Positions 44,219 to 53,128 of a DNA stretch of 64,000 nt are shown here, piece after piece. The notes under the pieces were generated by a model. The model ran no database searches. It had not been told where the DNA came from and saw nothing but the letters and a program-made list of their open reading frames with translations. The DNA lies in NCBI RefSeq assembly GCF_025567415.1, contig NZ_JAOQJV010000003.1, positions 1 through 64,000 on the forward strand, read 5' to 3'. The position numbers and the translations under genes are program-made. The DNA comes from Claveliimonas ammoniilytica (GTDB lineage: Bacteria; Bacillota; Clostridia; Lachnospirales; Lachnospiraceae). Position 1 is the stretch's first letter. Each line of letters starts with the position of its first letter.

Positions 44219-44330
44219 TTTCCGTGGACACCGTTTTTTGTACGCTTCGCGTTAAAACAGATCGCTTCGCGCTCTGTCACGGCAATTCGCATTCCGCAAC
44301 TACGTTGCTTCATGCTCATTTCCGTGAGAA
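44219..44330. repeat. GC-rich structured block after hicAB
   Basis: Two copies of CGCTTCGCG, a hairpin CAGATCGC-TTCG-CGCTCTG and a repeated TTTCCGTG occur within 110 nt that is clearly more GC-rich than the island to its left. It may be the right boundary of the inserted hicAB segment. No gene seen. Confidence 0.4.
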
Positions 44331-44334
44331 TCGA

Positions 44335-44382
44335 AAAAGGTTAGATACCTTGGTGTGCAAGCACCCCGGTATCTAACCTTTT
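44335..44382. terminator. Terminator after the corrinoid adenosyltransferase gene
   Basis: AAAAGGTTAGATACC and GGTATCTAACCTTTT pair (15 bp) with T-rich 3' ends on both strands; it serves the minus-strand gene and possibly hicB. Confidence 0.82.
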
Positions 44383-44397
44383 CCTCTTCTTTTAACG

Positions 44398-44922
44398 CTA
44401 AAACTCTATTCCTTCTCTGGCGGATCTTCCTGTGTCGTATGGATGTTTTACTTTGGTCATTTCGGTGACGTAGTCGGCGCATTCGAAGAGTGCGTCGGTC
44501 ATGTGATGACCTGTCATGACGATCTCGAGTCCGCGTGGTTTGTGTTTTACGAATTTTACCAGTTTTTCTTCGCTTAACAGTCCAAGATCTACTGCACAGA
44601 CTGCTTCGTCCATAACCAATACATCGAAGTTGATGCAGAATTTGGCAATCTCATCGAGTGCCTTGGTGTTGTAATGTCTGTACTCTGCTTTCTCTTCGCT
44701 GTTCATCTGATTATAAAACTTGGTATGGCGTTTGCCCGGAAGTAATGTGATATTCGGAATCATCTCCAGTGCTTTACGCTCGCTGGATGAATTATCTTTC
44801 ATAAATTGGAATACAAGTACCTTGAGTCCGCTTCCTGCAGCACGTATTGCCTGTCCCATGGCAGCTGTTGTCTTTCCTTTTCCGTCTCCGTAATAAATGT
44901 GAACGAGTCCTGTTCCCAGCAT
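44398..44922 (-). CDS. cobO: Corrinoid adenosyltransferase (CobA/BtuR family)
   Basis: 174 residues. P-loop GDGKGKTTAAMG near the N-terminus, VLVMDEAVCAVDLGLL Walker B-like region and the family-typical VMTGHHMTD motif. Transfers adenosyl from ATP to cob(I)alamin to make coenzyme B12. No other cobalamin genes are in the window, so it probably serves salvage. Confidence 0.93.
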   Translation of the reverse strand: MLGTGLVHIYYGDGKGKTTAAMGQAIRAAGSGLKVLVFQFMKDNSSSERKALEMIPNITLLPGKRHTKFYNQMNSEEKAEYRHYNTKALDEIAKFCINFDVLVMDEAVCAVDLGLLSEEKLVKFVKHKPRGLEIVMTGHHMTDALFECADYVTEMTKVKHPYDTGRSAREGIEF

Positions 44923-45064
44923 ATTTCCCCCTACTTTCTCTATGTTGCTCTTTCTTACTTATCTGATTTTTCGGATTATTCAACGCCTTTTCTCCACTGA
45001 TGAGCAGACTCATATGGATTTGGAACGTTTAACCCTAGCATCATATATCTTAGGGGGTTATTTC

Positions 45065-46129
45065 TTATAAGTCAAGCTTCATATCGCCATACTTGATCCA
45101 TTCTTTCTTGCGCATGAATTCTGAGATTGCCAGAGTCACAATTGCCGGCAGTACAATCTGGATCACCAGAATCTTGATCAGTACTACCATCGGTGCCTCT
45201 GTGGCAATCATTGTCTGCCATGTCATGATCTGACCGACTAACCCTGCTGTTCCCATTCCGGAACCAGTTGCATTACTTGTCATGTGAAGCAGCATAGTTC
45301 CTACCGGTCCAAGTATTGCACTGGACAAAATGGCCGGAAGCCAGATCACCGGCTTACGTACGATATTCGGAACCTGCAGCATAGAAGTACCGATTCCCTG
45401 TGCCAGAAGTCCCCCTACTTTATTCTCACGATAACTTGCTACTGCAAATCCTACCATATTGCAGCAGCAGCCTACAGTTGCAGCTCCAGCTGCCAGACCG
45501 GACAGATTCAGGATAATACCGAGTGCCGCTGAACTGATTGGCAGCGTCAGGATCATTCCCATCAGTACTGATACTACGATCCCCATAATGAATGGCTGCT
45601 GTTCAGTTCCCCAGTTAATGAGCGATCCAAGCCACGTCATAAATCCTGTAATCGGTGGTCCCAGGATCAGTCCTACCAGTGAGCCTGCACCAATCGTCAC
45701 TAACGGTGTCACCAGAATGTCTACCTTTGTCTTACCTGTTACTAACTGTCCGAGTTCAATGCCGACATACGCAGCAAGAAATGCACCGAGCGGCTCTCCC
45801 GGTCCTGCATAGACCATCGTACCTTCCACTAATACGGTACCAGCCAGCAGTTTACTTGCAAATGCTCCAACCATTCCGGCTGTTGCTGAAGATACCACTA
45901 CAAGCTGACTACATCCGAACTTATAAGCCACACCGATACCGATGCCCGCTCCTGTCAACGACGCAGCTACCTTTCCGATCACAAAGATCATATCTCCGAT
46001 AGAACCGCCAATCAGCGTGCCAATCTGCTGAATGATGGTTCCGATGATCAGCGTCGCGAATAATCCCTGCGCCATACCGCTCAGACCGTCAATAAATATT
46101 CTGTCAAATATTTTTCTGCACTTTCCCAT
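45065..46129 (-). CDS. PfoR-like PTS EIIC-type membrane protein
   Basis: 354 residues, about 9-10 membrane helices rich in Gly/Ala/Ser. It matches the PTS_EIIC_2 family (PfoR, COG3641) with GLSGMAQGLFATLIIGTI and GAFASKLLAG/VYAGPGEPLGA segments. It lacks EIIA/EIIB domains, and no PTS phosphotransfer genes are near, so it may be a stand-alone transporter. Adjacent on the same strand to a NiaR-type regulator upstream, which raises the possibility of a niacin-related substrate, but that is speculation. Confidence 0.85.
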   Translation of the reverse strand: MGKCRKIFDRIFIDGLSGMAQGLFATLIIGTIIQQIGTLIGGSIGDMIFVIGKVAASLTGAGIGIGVAYKFGCSQLVVVSSATAGMVGAFASKLLAGTVLVEGTMVYAGPGEPLGAFLAAYVGIELGQLVTGKTKVDILVTPLVTIGAGSLVGLILGPPITGFMTWLGSLINWGTEQQPFIMGIVVSVLMGMILTLPISSAALGIILNLSGLAAGAATVGCCCNMVGFAVASYRENKVGGLLAQGIGTSMLQVPNIVRKPVIWLPAILSSAILGPVGTMLLHMTSNATGSGMGTAGLVGQIMTWQTMIATEAPMVVLIKILVIQIVLPAIVTLAISEFMRKKEWIKYGDMKLDL

Positions 46130-46217
46130 AACAAAATCTCCTCATATCTACTCTCTATATTTGCATTTACAGCAAATTACAGTTGTCTTGTCACGTGGAA
46201 AGTCTAACATATGAACT

Positions 46218-46736
46218 TTATGAAATCAAGAATTGTTTTTCTTTTAACCCTTCTTCTACCAGATCCAGGATCCGATCCGATTCCGCTTCAATCGTATGAA
46301 AATGAATATCCCCGGTCAGTTCTTTTAACGGTCTGGCTGTATTGCCAAGAAGCTTCTCCATAAATTCATCCACATCCCGTCTACTATTGATAAACAGATC
46401 CACCGATATCTGACCATATAATTCATGCTCAACAATCACATCCAGCACCTTCGCCCCGGCATCCACAATACAGTAAAGCTCATCCCGCATCTGCTCATCC
46501 GTATGCTTCACTGCTACCACCCGCTTACAGGTCATCTTATCCTCCTGCTTACCATATAAAATGTAGCCTCTGTTAGTAGATAAGATATTCTTATTCGTTG
46601 CACGCAGAAGTGCGATATCTTGCACGATTACCTGTCTGCTGACACCAAGTCTCTTTGCAAGGCTTGTACCGGACAATGGATCTTTTTCTGTATTCAAGAG
46701 TTCCATGATTTCTTTTCTTCTCTTATCTCCGTCCAT
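46218..46736 (-). CDS. niaR: NiaR-type transcriptional repressor
   Basis: About 172 residues from the ATG at 46736, behind AGAGGTG. N-terminal HTH_11 (about 5-60: SLAKRLGVSRQVIVQDIALL), C-terminal 3H domain named for conserved His residues, seen in VAVKHTDEQM, VIVEHELYG and IHFHTIE. Known members repress NAD salvage/niacin uptake genes when niacin is present, using a metal in the 3H domain. The 89-nt gap to the downstream PfoR-like gene contains no clear operator I can name. Confidence 0.92.
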   Translation of the reverse strand: MDGDKRRKEIMELLNTEKDPLSGTSLAKRLGVSRQVIVQDIALLRATNKNILSTNRGYILYGKQEDKMTCKRVVAVKHTDEQMRDELYCIVDAGAKVLDVIVEHELYGQISVDLFINSRRDVDEFMEKLLGNTARPLKELTGDIHFHTIEAESDRILDLVEEGLKEKQFLIS

Positions 46737-46838
46737 ATTTTTCACCTCTTGCTACATTGTTACACACTCCTATCCATAAATGCAAGTCTTGACATTTACA
46801 GAATCTCCTCTTATGATACGAACAGGGAGGATGGACAT

Positions 46839-47105
46839 ATGTTTCGATTATGGGCGAAAGAATTTAAAGACAACCGAATGCTCCGTGACACCACAATCTG
46901 TGATGAATCTGAGGACACCCGCACACATAAGGTATTTCATGCATTGGACGAGGTCTGTTATGAGTTTGACCTGAGTAAGCCGATCTGGCTGGACAGCACC
47001 ATCCAGGAATTCAAGCGCCACGCCAAGGCAAGATTCTATCAGGATAATTTTGTAGATTCCATTGATTTTGATTATCTGGAGATTCAGGTAATTGAAGAAG
47101 ATTAA
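46839..47105 (+). CDS. Hypothetical protein, 88 residues
   Basis: Chosen start ATG at 46839 with GGGAGG 8 nt upstream; a longer open frame extends into niaR but is not supported. A soluble, charged protein (MFRLWAKEFKDNRMLRD...; core WLDSTIQEFKRHAKARFYQD) with acidic C-terminus. It is divergent from niaR. I recognise the style as a conserved Clostridia small protein but no function is known. Confidence 0.7.
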   Translation: MFRLWAKEFKDNRMLRDTTICDESEDTRTHKVFHALDEVCYEFDLSKPIWLDSTIQEFKRHAKARFYQDNFVDSIDFDYLEIQVIEED

Positions 47106-47110
47106 ACAAC

Positions 47111-47155
47111 AAACGGGAAGAGCTTCCGCATTTATTGGAGTTTCTTCCCGCTTTT
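47111..47155. terminator. Bidirectional terminator between convergent genes
   Basis: AAACGGGAAGA and TCTTCCCGCTTTT, with a 21-nt loop; T-rich 3' end on plus, TTTGTTG on minus. Lies between the 88-residue gene and the ABC permease. Confidence 0.75.
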
Positions 47156-47159
47156 ATCT

Positions 47160-48578
47160 TTATTCTGTTTTTATTGCTGCTAACGGACTTAACTTCATCG
47201 CCCGGAGTGCCGGAAAGAATCCGGCCAGCGTACCGATCAATGTAGCAAATGCAATCGCTACCAGCACCAGCCATATCGGAATATACGACAGATTGCCTTC
47301 TATTCCCATAGCCGCTCCATGACCTGTCAGAAAGTTAATGATCGCTGACAGAATATAACTCAGTACCATACCTGCCACCCCACCGATCAGTCCGATAGAA
47401 GCAGCTTCTATCAGAAACATTTCCCGGATATTTTTCAGACTGCATCCCAGTACCTTGATGATTCCGATTTCTTTGGTACGTTCGTAAATGGACATCATCA
47501 TAGTGTTGGCAATACCGATAGCAGCCACTAACAGTGATACTGCGCCGATGCCGCCAAGCACAGCCTGGATCATGCCCATCTGCTTCTTGGCACTCTCCAT
47601 ATACTCTGCATTGGTACTTGCATTATATCCCATTGACCGGATGCCGGACACAACCTCGTCAAGCTTATCCTGATCATCAACCTTAACTTTCGCCGAACTG
47701 TAGCAGAAATCTTTATAAGGTTTCCCATTTTTCGTCGTTGGCTGACCAGGAATTGCACGACCGTTAAATTCTTTTTTCAGTACCTGTTTCAAGGTATCCA
47801 GATCACAATAAATATTCTGATAACCTGTTTTATAGTTCTCCGGATCTCCTGCTATCACGCCACAGGCTCTCACCGCATGTTTCTGGACAGCCTTCTGTGT
47901 CTGACTGCCATCACTGCTGCCACTGTCAGCAGAACCGTCTGTCGTCCCAAAAGCCTGTGTATTCTGCGCTGCATAATATCCGTCCTGATCTAACACCAGA
48001 AATACGCTGTCTTTTTCCAGATCAATATCTGCTAGTTCTCCTGTTTCATAATAGCTGTTGGTGCCACTTTTATCTGTAAAATTCGTAATGACTCCATTTC
48101 CATATATCAACTCTAAATTGCCGCTGTTCGATTTCGGCAGTCGACCGCCTTCTTTCAGATCCAGCTTCAAAGCCTTTAAATCCTCCGGTTTCATAGCAAC
48201 CAGTTCTGCCCATCCTTCATAGCCGCCTTTGAGCAGCAGCACAGACATATCATATTCCGGTGAAACACTTGTCACATGATCCAATTTGGCTAGTTCTGCA
48301 ACCGCACTGTCATTCAACCTTTTTTCAGAGGCTTCATCGGAAGAATCACCGGAATAAAACATGCTTTCACCGCTTGCGATACCAGTTACATTAATCGTAT
48401 TCATCCCTCCGGCATCTTCAATTTCCTGCAGCATAGCCTGTTGAAGCCCAAGCCCCAGTGAGATCATAACGACAATAGAAGTTGTACCGATCATGACTCC
48501 GAGAACGGTCAGAAATGTCCGGAGCTTTCTCCGCTTCAGATTATTGATGCTCATCCTCAGAAGGTCCATCCAGTTCAT
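47160..48578 (-). CDS. MacB/FtsX-type ABC transporter permease
   Basis: 472 residues. N-terminal helix after the family start NLKRRKLRTFLTVLGVMIGT, a large extracytoplasmic MacB_PCD-like domain (about 45-335), then three C-terminal helices (FtsX domain) and the terminal ALRAMKLSPLAAIKTE, typical of the family. Mechanotransmission-type exporter or surface remodeler. GAGGAGG lies 9 nt before the ATG. It overlaps the preceding exported-protein gene by 38 nt, so it is translationally coupled. Confidence 0.93.
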   Translation of the reverse strand: MNWMDLLRMSINNLKRRKLRTFLTVLGVMIGTTSIVVMISLGLGLQQAMLQEIEDAGGMNTINVTGIASGESMFYSGDSSDEASEKRLNDSAVAELAKLDHVTSVSPEYDMSVLLLKGGYEGWAELVAMKPEDLKALKLDLKEGGRLPKSNSGNLELIYGNGVITNFTDKSGTNSYYETGELADIDLEKDSVFLVLDQDGYYAAQNTQAFGTTDGSADSGSSDGSQTQKAVQKHAVRACGVIAGDPENYKTGYQNIYCDLDTLKQVLKKEFNGRAIPGQPTTKNGKPYKDFCYSSAKVKVDDQDKLDEVVSGIRSMGYNASTNAEYMESAKKQMGMIQAVLGGIGAVSLLVAAIGIANTMMMSIYERTKEIGIIKVLGCSLKNIREMFLIEAASIGLIGGVAGMVLSYILSAIINFLTGHGAAMGIEGNLSYIPIWLVLVAIAFATLIGTLAGFFPALRAMKLSPLAAIKTE

Positions 48579-50058
48579 CCAGCAAATCCTCCTCTTCCTC
48601 TGCTAATTTCTGAGATTTCTTTTTCTTTTTGATCACTACTGCTGCCACAATGCCTGCAATGATCAAAATCACAAGAATGATCGGAACAATCGGAAGTCCA
48701 CCGGTTGTATTCTCTTCCGGCATCTCGTCTACCACCGCATCATCTGTCGCCTCAGTTACAGTAAGATTAAATGTCTGTTCCGTTGTAGACACTGTTCCTG
48801 CTTCATCTTCATAAGAAAGTGTCATCTTCACCTGTCCATCTCCCTGTGTTGCCTGTATTCCCTCAAGCATCACATCAATTGAAGTACTGGAACCCGGCTC
48901 CAGATTGCCGAGAAATGTTTCATTTTTCTTGATATCCTCGCCTTCGAAAATAGCTTTTGCATTATACAGCTTAATTCGTCCCAGATTATACAGATTGCAG
49001 GATACATTTGCCTCTTCACCTATAGCTATGCTCTCCGGAGTAATCTCAAATTCGCTGAATTCGAATCTTGCATCCTGTTTCACCGGAATGGATATGCTCG
49101 AAGAAGCCTCGATCTGTGATGCATTGGAATCTTCGTATTTCATACTCACATTAATGCTGTATGGCTTCTGTACCAGATCTGCCTTCGCATTCAGATCGAT
49201 TGATATATCTGCGGTGCCATTTGCAGCAATTCCATCCAGATAAATGGAATTCGAACCAGACGATGGTAAAAATGCAGGTGCAGTAGTCTGCTCATCACTG
49301 CCTTCTGTCGGTGCTTCCAGCTCAAACAGCATATTGCCGACTCTGCTGGATTTGGATGTGTTTTTCAGATGAAGTGTCAGTGTAAAATCACTTCCTGCCT
49401 TTACATCAGCAGGATTGGTAGTAAATCCGGTCACGATAACTCTCGGAACAGAACCATTGCCGGAAGCTTCGCCGCCTCCGCCGCCACTGTACACCGCATC
49501 TCCATTGTCTACGCCGCCGGCATATGCATCCATGTTTCCGCCATCATTGGAACCACCTGCTGACTGTCCTGAATTATCGCTCTTCGAATCCTCCTTCTGA
49601 GATTCCGGTTTTGCACTGGTATTCACACTGTAGGTTACTTTATCATCATAGACTTTTTCGCCGCTTTCATTTTCCGCTGTCACTGCAAATGTCAGACGGT
49701 ATGTCTTATCTCCCGCATCATCACGTTGCGTGAAATTAAACTTTACGCTTCCGCTATCACCTGCATTCAGCTCCGGGATGGATGCCTCATAGCTCTGATA
49801 CTCTGTCTTGAACGGCCATTTATCTGTATTCTTTTTCAATACCGGTTCTACCTTGATATTCTTCAGTGTCTGATCACTGTTGTTCGCTACATTCAGTACA
49901 AAATCCTGCGCTTTCTGATATTGATAGGTCTGTACTTTATTCCCCGGTGTAGTTACTTTAAGTACTGCATCTGCTGCTTTTGCCGGCAGTATCCCCACTG
50001 TCCCCACAAGCATTGCTGCAATACACAAACTCATCAGCCATCTGCTTACTCTCTTCAT
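48541..50058 (-). CDS. Exported, membrane-anchored adaptor with CARDB/NEW3-like repeats
   Basis: 505 residues. Sec signal peptide (about 1-29, ending PAKAAD), then Ig-like beta domains resembling CARDB/NEW3 units (about 35-145, 205-325 and 330-430). A Ser/Gly-rich linker (150-200, with DGGNMDAYAGGVDNGD) separates the first. A C-terminal helix follows (VPIILVILIIAGIVAAVVI) with a KKKKK stop and an acidic cytoplasmic tail. It replaces the usual MacA-type adaptor between ATPase and permease. Surface role; function inferred from the operon. Confidence 0.82.
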   Translation of the reverse strand: MKRVSRWLMSLCIAAMLVGTVGILPAKAADAVLKVTTPGNKVQTYQYQKAQDFVLNVANNSDQTLKNIKVEPVLKKNTDKWPFKTEYQSYEASIPELNAGDSGSVKFNFTQRDDAGDKTYRLTFAVTAENESGEKVYDDKVTYSVNTSAKPESQKEDSKSDNSGQSAGGSNDGGNMDAYAGGVDNGDAVYSGGGGGEASGNGSVPRVIVTGFTTNPADVKAGSDFTLTLHLKNTSKSSRVGNMLFELEAPTEGSDEQTTAPAFLPSSGSNSIYLDGIAANGTADISIDLNAKADLVQKPYSINVSMKYEDSNASQIEASSSISIPVKQDARFEFSEFEITPESIAIGEEANVSCNLYNLGRIKLYNAKAIFEGEDIKKNETFLGNLEPGSSTSIDVMLEGIQATQGDGQVKMTLSYEDEAGTVSTTEQTFNLTVTEATDDAVVDEMPEENTTGGLPIVPIILVILIIAGIVAAVVIKKKKKSQKLAEEEEDLLDELDGPSEDEHQ

Positions 50059-50792
50059 TACTCTTTACCCTCCGTTTCTTTTTCTCCCCCGGCTTCGGCC
50101 AATTCCCGATTGTCCTCCACCTTCACAATCTTACCATCTATAATATGAAATACCCGGTCCGCGTAAGACGCCAGATGATTATCATGAGTCACCATGACAA
50201 GCGTCATATGCTGTTCTCTTACCACCTTTTGCATAAGCTGCAGTACTTCTTCTGATGTATGAGAATCCAAATTTCCCGTTGGCTCATCCGCAAAGATAAT
50301 ATCCGGTTCTACAACCAATGCCCTTGCAACACCTACTCGCTGCTGCTGTCCGCCGGACATCTGCTTCGGCAAATGCTTCGCATGCTTCTCAAGTCCTACT
50401 AACCGCAGCATCTTTTCTGCCTTTTTCAGCCTTTTTTCTTTCGATTCCCCTCGAAAGCTAAGCGGTAATGCTACATTTTCCAGCGCATCCATCGTTCCTA
50501 ACAGATGAAAGGACTGAAAGATAAAGCCAACATGCTCCCGTCGAAATGTAACCAGCTGCTCTTCGTTCAGCTTCTCAATATGATGACCACTGATGATCAC
50601 TTCTCCTTTTGTGGGTCTCTCCAGACCTGCAAGCATATTTAATAATGTGGATTTGCCGGAACCGGAAGTTCCGACGATTGCACAAAACTCTCCTTCATAT
50701 ATGCTAAAATCCACGCCATCCAGCGCACGGACTACTTCATTACCCAGTCGGTACAGCTTATACAGATGCTTCACTTCTATAACCTTCCTCAT
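50058..50792 (-). CDS. MacB/LolD-type ABC ATP-binding protein
   Basis: 244 residues. Walker A GTSGSGKST, signature MSGGQQQR, Walker B IIFADEPTGNLDS and H-loop VTHDNHLA. Energises the downstream FtsX-type permease. First gene of the three-gene operon; its stop overlaps the start of the exported protein by one base. Confidence 0.95.
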   Translation of the reverse strand: MRKVIEVKHLYKLYRLGNEVVRALDGVDFSIYEGEFCAIVGTSGSGKSTLLNMLAGLERPTKGEVIISGHHIEKLNEEQLVTFRREHVGFIFQSFHLLGTMDALENVALPLSFRGESKEKRLKKAEKMLRLVGLEKHAKHLPKQMSGGQQQRVGVARALVVEPDIIFADEPTGNLDSHTSEEVLQLMQKVVREQHMTLVMVTHDNHLASYADRVFHIIDGKIVKVEDNRELAEAGGEKETEGKE

Positions 50793-50949
50793 AACTTCCT
50801 CCTCTCCCCATTGAATATCACCAGTATACAGATAAATACCAAAGAATATTGGTAGTATTTTCTTAATATTCTATGAATTTTTCCCGATTGTCAATCCTTC
50901 ACCTAACTGTTATGATGAAAGTAATCAAAAAACGAACGGAGATGCTCTT

Positions 50950-51609
50950 ATGAATGATATTTCCATAACCGAAGCTTATTTTGTATACAGTGTCCGGGGC
51001 AAAGGTAAACTTTCAGGCAATGACTGTCGAAAAGTAACCGGACTGCTCACAGCCGCCCTCTGGGAAATGACACAGAATGGACTGCTCACGATCACCGATA
51101 GCCGGATCCGGCTAAACGATGTCGACCATTTTACCAGAGCATGGTTTCAGCCGCTCTATGAACACATCAGGGAAATGGAACCAAACGACCTCTCCTCACT
51201 TCTGCAGGATTATTGCAGTAGCTGGTCAGACCGACATCTGAATGCACTTTCCAACGAAATCGGACTGGTGCTTGAGAAGCAGAAACTGATTACTCGCGCA
51301 AAGCTCGGCATTTTTAATGGCAGGACTTATTTCATGCCTCACCAGTCTGCTATTCCGGGGCTGAATGCTGAACTACAGGTTGATATCCTGTATCAGAAGC
51401 CTGTTTCCGCAGACACTGCTTTTCTGTGGCTCCTGCTGGAACAGGGACAATGCATTCCATCGGATATTTCCGGAGATATGCGGGATACATTTGCGAGTAA
51501 AATAAAAGAAGCCCTCACAGAAGGTGCCGATTCAGCACTCGTTTCTGCAAAAGCTCTGTTAGATCTGACCTTTTCACTCATGAAAAAAGGACATCTGATC
51601 ATGGATTAG
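50950..51609 (+). CDS. GPP34-like protein (tentative), 219 residues
   Basis: An all-helical soluble protein. The layout, SVRGKGKLSGNDCRKVTGLL, then a central GLVLEKQKLITRAKLGIFNGRTYF and a late LLLEQG segment, resembles bacterial GPP34 (Golgi phosphoprotein 3-like) proteins, which bind phosphoinositides in eukaryotes; bacterial functions are unknown. GGAG is 7 nt before the ATG. It stands alone, convergent with spoVAE. If it is not GPP34, I do not recognise it. Confidence 0.6.
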   Translation: MNDISITEAYFVYSVRGKGKLSGNDCRKVTGLLTAALWEMTQNGLLTITDSRIRLNDVDHFTRAWFQPLYEHIREMEPNDLSSLLQDYCSSWSDRHLNALSNEIGLVLEKQKLITRAKLGIFNGRTYFMPHQSAIPGLNAELQVDILYQKPVSADTAFLWLLLEQGQCIPSDISGDMRDTFASKIKEALTEGADSALVSAKALLDLTFSLMKKGHLIMD

Positions 51610-51617
51610 GGTCGTTT

Positions 51618-51974
51618 TTATTTCTTCATCTGTGGCTCGAATACCCAGGATGCCAGATACCCAAAGATCAGCGCGGCTGCGATTCCGGCTGCGCTGGCTT
51701 TGAATCCTCCTGTGAAGATCCCGATCACGCCATCTTTTTCTACCGCTTCTTTTACACCACAAAACAGCGTATTGCCAAATCCCAGCAACGGTACGCTTGC
51801 ACCTGCTCCCGCATATTTCTGAAATGGTTCATATACGCCAAAGAATCCGAGTACTGCTCCACTGCACACTAACAGTACCATAATGCGTCCCGGCATCAGC
51901 TTGGTTCGATCCAGCAGAATCTGAACGAATGCGCAGATCAGTCCACCCACCCAGAATGCATTTACATAATCCAT
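51618..51974 (-). CDS. spoVAE: Stage V sporulation protein AE (SpoVAEb type)
   Basis: 118 residues, about three membrane helices (VNAFWVGGLICAFVQILLDR at the start). Part of the SpoVA channel that moves dipicolinic acid into the forespore and out at germination. Starts directly after the spoVAD stop codon. GTGGAG precedes the ATG. Confidence 0.94.
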   Translation of the reverse strand: MDYVNAFWVGGLICAFVQILLDRTKLMPGRIMVLLVCSGAVLGFFGVYEPFQKYAGAGASVPLLGFGNTLFCGVKEAVEKDGVIGIFTGGFKASAAGIAAALIFGYLASWVFEPQMKK

Positions 51975-53015
51975 TTACTCCACCTCCTGTTTCTTACCGG
52001 ACGGCTCGTGTTCCAGTACAATTCCATGAGCGATTCCCGGCACGCTCTCGCCTTCATTGTAACTGACAGTTGACATGAGCGCACCTGTCGGAACAAATAA
52101 TACACGTTTCCATTCTCCGGTTCTGAGCTTTGGTAAAATATATGCTGCAAGCGTCGTTGCTGCGCAGCCACATCCACTGCCGCCGGAATGCGTATCCTGG
52201 GTCTGCTGATTAAAGATTGTCATGCCACAGTCCATATGATTCTGCGTCAGATCAATCTTCCGCTTCCGCATCAGATCCAGCAGAATGCTCTGCCCTACGT
52301 ATCCCAGATCTCCTGTTATAATCCGGTCATAATCTTCTGGACTGCGTCCCATATCTTTCAGATTCACTGCAATCGTATCCGCAGCTGCCGGAGCCATACA
52401 GGCTCCCATATTCTGGGAATCTTTTAACCCATAGTCCACGATTTTCCCTATCGTAAGTCCTGCGATTTTCACATTGCTTTTCTTATTGCCGACCAGAAAT
52501 GCACCGCTTCCGGTCACCGTCCACTGTGCAGACAAGGGTCTCTGGTTTGCATAGCTTAATGGAAACCGAAATTCCTTCTCTGCCGTTCCAAAATGACTGG
52601 ATGTCACAGCGAGCATCCGTTCTCCATATCCAGCTGCCACGCACATAGCCGCAAGTGCCAGTGCCTCGCCGGATGTAGAACAGGCTCCGAACAATCCAAA
52701 CAACGGAATCTGCAAACTTTCTGCTCCCATCGATGTAGCAATCCCCTGACGCAGCAGATCACCGCCAAAAAGATAGCGTACCTGCTCTGGTGTTACATTA
52801 GCCTTATGAAGTGCGCGCACACACGCTTCCCTCTGCATAACGCCTTCTGCCAGTTCCCAGGTCTCCTCCCCAAAAAGGTTGGTCTCATCAAATGTATCAA
52901 ATAACTCTCCTAATGGCCCTTCACTCTCTTTCTTTCCCACTACTGATGCACTGCTCATAATATAAGGAGCCTCGGCAAATACTATGCTCTGGGCTCCCTT
53001 TGTTCTCTGAATCAT
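51975..53015 (-). CDS. spoVAD: Stage V sporulation protein AD
   Basis: 346 residues, thiolase-like fold that binds dipicolinic acid at the outer face of the spore inner membrane. Family motifs: EGPLGELFDTFDE, FGACSTSGEALALA and GGSGCGCAATTLAAY. AAGGTGG lies 7 nt before the ATG. Preceded by a sigma-G-type promoter (53056-53085) with a hairpin over the +1 region. spoVAC, normally the gene before it, is absent from this locus; the upstream neighbour is an unrelated amidohydrolase. Confidence 0.95.
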   Translation of the reverse strand: MIQRTKGAQSIVFAEAPYIMSSASVVGKKESEGPLGELFDTFDETNLFGEETWELAEGVMQREACVRALHKANVTPEQVRYLFGGDLLRQGIATSMGAESLQIPLFGLFGACSTSGEALALAAMCVAAGYGERMLAVTSSHFGTAEKEFRFPLSYANQRPLSAQWTVTGSGAFLVGNKKSNVKIAGLTIGKIVDYGLKDSQNMGACMAPAAADTIAVNLKDMGRSPEDYDRIITGDLGYVGQSILLDLMRKRKIDLTQNHMDCGMTIFNQQTQDTHSGGSGCGCAATTLAAYILPKLRTGEWKRVLFVPTGALMSTVSYNEGESVPGIAHGIVLEHEPSGKKQEVE

Positions 53016-53055
53016 ATCTGTCCACCTTCCATAGCTTAAGCCTTGTGTTATGGCT

Positions 53056-53085
53056 TAGTATGGAATGATTTTCTATTTTTATACA
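53056..53085 (-). promoter_or_regulatory. Sigma-G/F-type promoter of spoVAD-spoVAE
   Basis: Minus strand: TGTATA (53080-53085), 17-nt spacer, CATACTA (53056-53062). The -10 equals the sigma-G consensus CATACTA; the -35 core GTATA is one change from GMATR. The position, 40 nt before spoVAD, fits forespore expression. The -10 also forms part of a stem-loop (53029-53063). Confidence 0.7.
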
Positions 53086-53128
53086 TCTGCCTCTTTCGCA
53101 GCAGCTATTTTATCCAATGTTTTCTGCC

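Noticed and set aside
45020..45060. Inverted AACCC/GGGTT sequence after the PfoR-like gene as terminator
   Set aside because: The pairing is imperfect and no U-tract follows on the minus strand.
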